Assembly (NCBI GenBank): GCA_017998025.1
Contig: JAGODW010000017.1
Span: 1 to 12,604, forward strand
DNA length: 12,604 nt
Reading direction: 5' to 3'
DNA from: Spirochaetales bacterium
GTDB lineage: Bacteria > Spirochaetota > Spirochaetia > DTKZ01
The position numbers and the translations under genes were made by a program. The notes below the pieces were generated by a model. That model was not told the DNA's origin. It worked only from the letters and a program-made list of their open reading frames with translations, and ran no database searches. Positions 10,864 through 12,604 of the stretch are shown here, piece after piece. The first letter of the stretch is position 1, and each line of letters begins with the position of its first letter.

Positions 10864-12604
10864 ATGAGACCTCCTATTACACAACTTCTTTCCCAGCGCC
10901 CGGTGATTTTTGATGGAGCGATGGGTACAGAACTCTACAATCGAAACCATTTTATCAACATTTGCTTTGAGGAGCTTTCCCTTACCCGGCCTTCTGTGGT
11001 GAAAACGATCCATGAAGAAAATAAAAATGCCGGCTGTGATGTCATTACTACCAACAGCTTTGGAGCCAACCGGTACAAACTGGCCGAATTCTTACTGGCT
11101 GATCGAGCTCGAGCCATAGCGAAAGGAGCTGCAGAACTGGCAAGAAGTGTAGCCGGTGAAGACTTATATGTAGCAGGTTCCGTTGGGCCTCTGGGAAAAA
11201 TCATTGAAAAAGAGATTTCAGAGCAGGAAGCGATTGAAGCGTTTCGGGAACCTATTCTAGGCCTTCAGGAAGGAGGAGTGGATTTTATCATTTTTGAAAC
11301 ATTTTCCCGGGGCCGGGAATTAGCCGCAGCAGCTAAAGCTGCTTCAGAGATAGGGATCCCTTATATAGGAAGCCTTGCCTTTGGGGAACGAAATATTTCC
11401 CGCGCGGGAGAAACTATAGAAGAATTTTTTGCACCGATTCTACATCTTCCGAATCCGCCCTTCATGATCGCCTTTAACTGTTCTGTAGGGCCGAAACAGA
11501 TGCTTGAATACCTGGAAGCGTATCTGCCTCGAGCCCCTTTGCCGGTTCTCATCATGCCGAATGCAGGGTATCCCCAGCTGGTGCACGATCGCATGATTTA
11601 TATGACCACCCCCGAATACGTAGCTACGTACGCAAAACGGTTCGTAGAATTAGGGGCATCTGCCCTGGGGGGATGCTGCGGTACAACCCCTGCACACATT
11701 GCCGAGATCAGCCGTACTGTGAAATCCTTCTTCCGGAACCGAATCGAAATAACCTCCCCTAAAACTGAGCTTACCCTAAAATCGCCCATACCTCCGGAAA
11801 AACGAAGTAGATTAGGAGCTAAACTCTCGTCAGGTGAATGGGTTACCAGCGTAGAAATTACTCCGCCGTTGGGATATGACCTCGCTGCTATTTGCTCAAA
11901 AGCTCAAAAATGCAGAGAAGCAGGGGTAGACGCAATCAATATCCCGGACGGGCCTCGGGCCAGTTCCCGGATCAGTCCTCTTGTTACCGCATGGAAGATA
12001 CAAGAGACAGCCGGAATCGAAACAGTCCTCCATCTAACGTGTCGGGATCGGAATATCATAGGAATGCAATCGGATCTTCTGGGATGCGCTGCAGCGGGAA
12101 TTAAGAATCTATTGATCATTACAGGGGATCCTCCAAAACTGGGGGATTATCCTCAAGCCACGGCCGTATTTGACATTGACTCGATTGGTCTCACACGAAT
12201 TGCTGCTCGGCTTAACAGTGGTATAGACATTGGAGGAAAAGAGGTACATCCGGCTACGGAATTTCTCATCGGAGTGGGTGCGGATCCGACCCATCTGGAT
12301 CAAGAACGAGAGATAGAGAGACTTTTTAAAAAAGTAGAGGCCGGAGCCAATTTCTGCATTACCCAGCCGGTGTATGACGTAGAGGCTCTTCTGCGCTTTT
12401 TAGAGAAAATACACGATCTATCCTTGAAGGTAATTGCCGGAGTATGGCCCCTTGCCTCTCTTCAGAACGCCCGGTTCCTCAATAATGAAGTCCCGGGAGT
12501 TAAGATTCCAGACTCCCTTATGAAACGGATGGAAAGAGCCGTATCCAGGGAAGATGCCCGGGCTACAGGGATCCAAATCGCGCAGGAAATTATCCAGGCT
12601 ATCC
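10864..12604 (+). CDS. Bifunctional homocysteine S-methyltransferase / 5,10-methylenetetrahydrofolate reductase, 3' end cut by the window
   Basis: The frame is open from the ATG to the window edge: 580 complete codons with no stop. Residues 1 to about 300 are a zinc-dependent homocysteine methyltransferase barrel with DGAMGTEL (17-24), NCSVGP (205-210) and GGCCGTTP. The three likely zinc ligands C206, C271 and C272 are all present. From about 320 onwards is a flavin-dependent MTHFR barrel: VEITPP with catalytic-type E331, TGDPP (420-424) with D422, and ITQPVYD with Q501, matching the key residues of MetF. The reductase would make methyltetrahydrofolate, and the methylase half would put a methyl group on homocysteine to give methionine. 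Bacillus YitJ has the same fusion (about 612 residues), so roughly 30 residues are probably missing here. The start agrees with the family N-terminus but has no ribosome site. No S-box or cobalamin riboswitch fits in the 99-base upstream gap. Confidence 0.93.
   Translation, partial: MRPPITQLLSQRPVIFDGAMGTELYNRNHFINICFEELSLTRPSVVKTIHEENKNAGCDVITTNSFGANRYKLAEFLLADRARAIAKGAAELARSVAGEDLYVAGSVGPLGKIIEKEISEQEAIEAFREPILGLQEGGVDFIIFETFSRGRELAAAAKAASEIGIPYIGSLAFGERNISRAGETIEEFFAPILHLPNPPFMIAFNCSVGPKQMLEYLEAYLPRAPLPVLIMPNAGYPQLVHDRMIYMTTPEYVATYAKRFVELGASALGGCCGTTPAHIAEISRTVKSFFRNRIEITSPKTELTLKSPIPPEKRSRLGAKLSSGEWVTSVEITPPLGYDLAAICSKAQKCREAGVDAINIPDGPRASSRISPLVTAWKIQETAGIETVLHLTCRDRNIIGMQSDLLGCAAAGIKNLLIITGDPPKLGDYPQATAVFDIDSIGLTRIAARLNSGIDIGGKEVHPATEFLIGVGADPTHLDQEREIERLFKKVEAGANFCITQPVYDVEALLRFLEKIHDLSLKVIAGVWPLASLQNARFLNNEVPGVKIPDSLMKRMERAVSREDARATGIQIAQEIIQAI

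Overview
The window reads as a gene-dense bacterial chromosome segment, most likely from a diderm and possibly a spirochaete. The lineage is a guess. It rests on two periplasmic binding proteins with signal peptides that lack a lipobox cysteine, a fused E1 alpha-beta 2-oxo acid dehydrogenase, and a fused homocysteine methyltransferase/MTHFR. No rRNA, tRNA, CRISPR array, insertion sequence or phage gene was seen. Nine protein genes are supported; the last runs off the right edge.

Layout. (1) 25-1997, minus strand: a two-gene operon of a GHMP sugar kinase and a sugar-1-phosphate nucleotidyltransferase. The kinase has the shape of galactokinase but its sugar-binding motif looks more like galacturonokinase. 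Together the two would turn a free sugar into a nucleotide sugar. (2) 1998-2376: a 379-bp divergent regulatory region with candidate promoters and inverted repeats. (3) 2377-5295, plus strand: periplasmic family-3 binding protein, membrane sensor histidine kinase and receiver-only response regulator. No transporter gene accompanies them, so the binding protein is probably a sensor part. (4) 5356-7554, minus strand: an E1 alpha-beta fusion using thiamine diphosphate, with an altered active-site loop. (5) 7661-10242, plus strand, divergent from E1: a ThiXYZ-type importer whose ATPase and permease are one protein, followed by a ThiY-like binding protein. (6) 10246-10764, minus strand: a gamma-class carbonic anhydrase-like protein, three bases from the end of thiY. 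(7) 10864-12604, plus strand: a homocysteine S-methyltransferase/methylenetetrahydrofolate reductase fusion, incomplete at its 3' end.

How the genes fit together. The E1 enzyme needs thiamine diphosphate and the divergent importer probably brings in a thiamine precursor, so the two may be linked through the shared 106-bp intergenic region. The binding protein-kinase-receiver set looks like a self-contained ligand-to-phosphorelay circuit.

Translation signals fall into two groups. Seven genes have clear Shine-Dalgarno sequences. The ATPase-permease gene and the methyltransferase/MTHFR gene have none, and their best predicted promoters place transcription start at or within two bases of the ATG, so both look leaderless. 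The E1 gene may be a third, weaker case. Several candidate promoters carry short perfect inverted repeats in the spacer or over the -10, which are possible operators.
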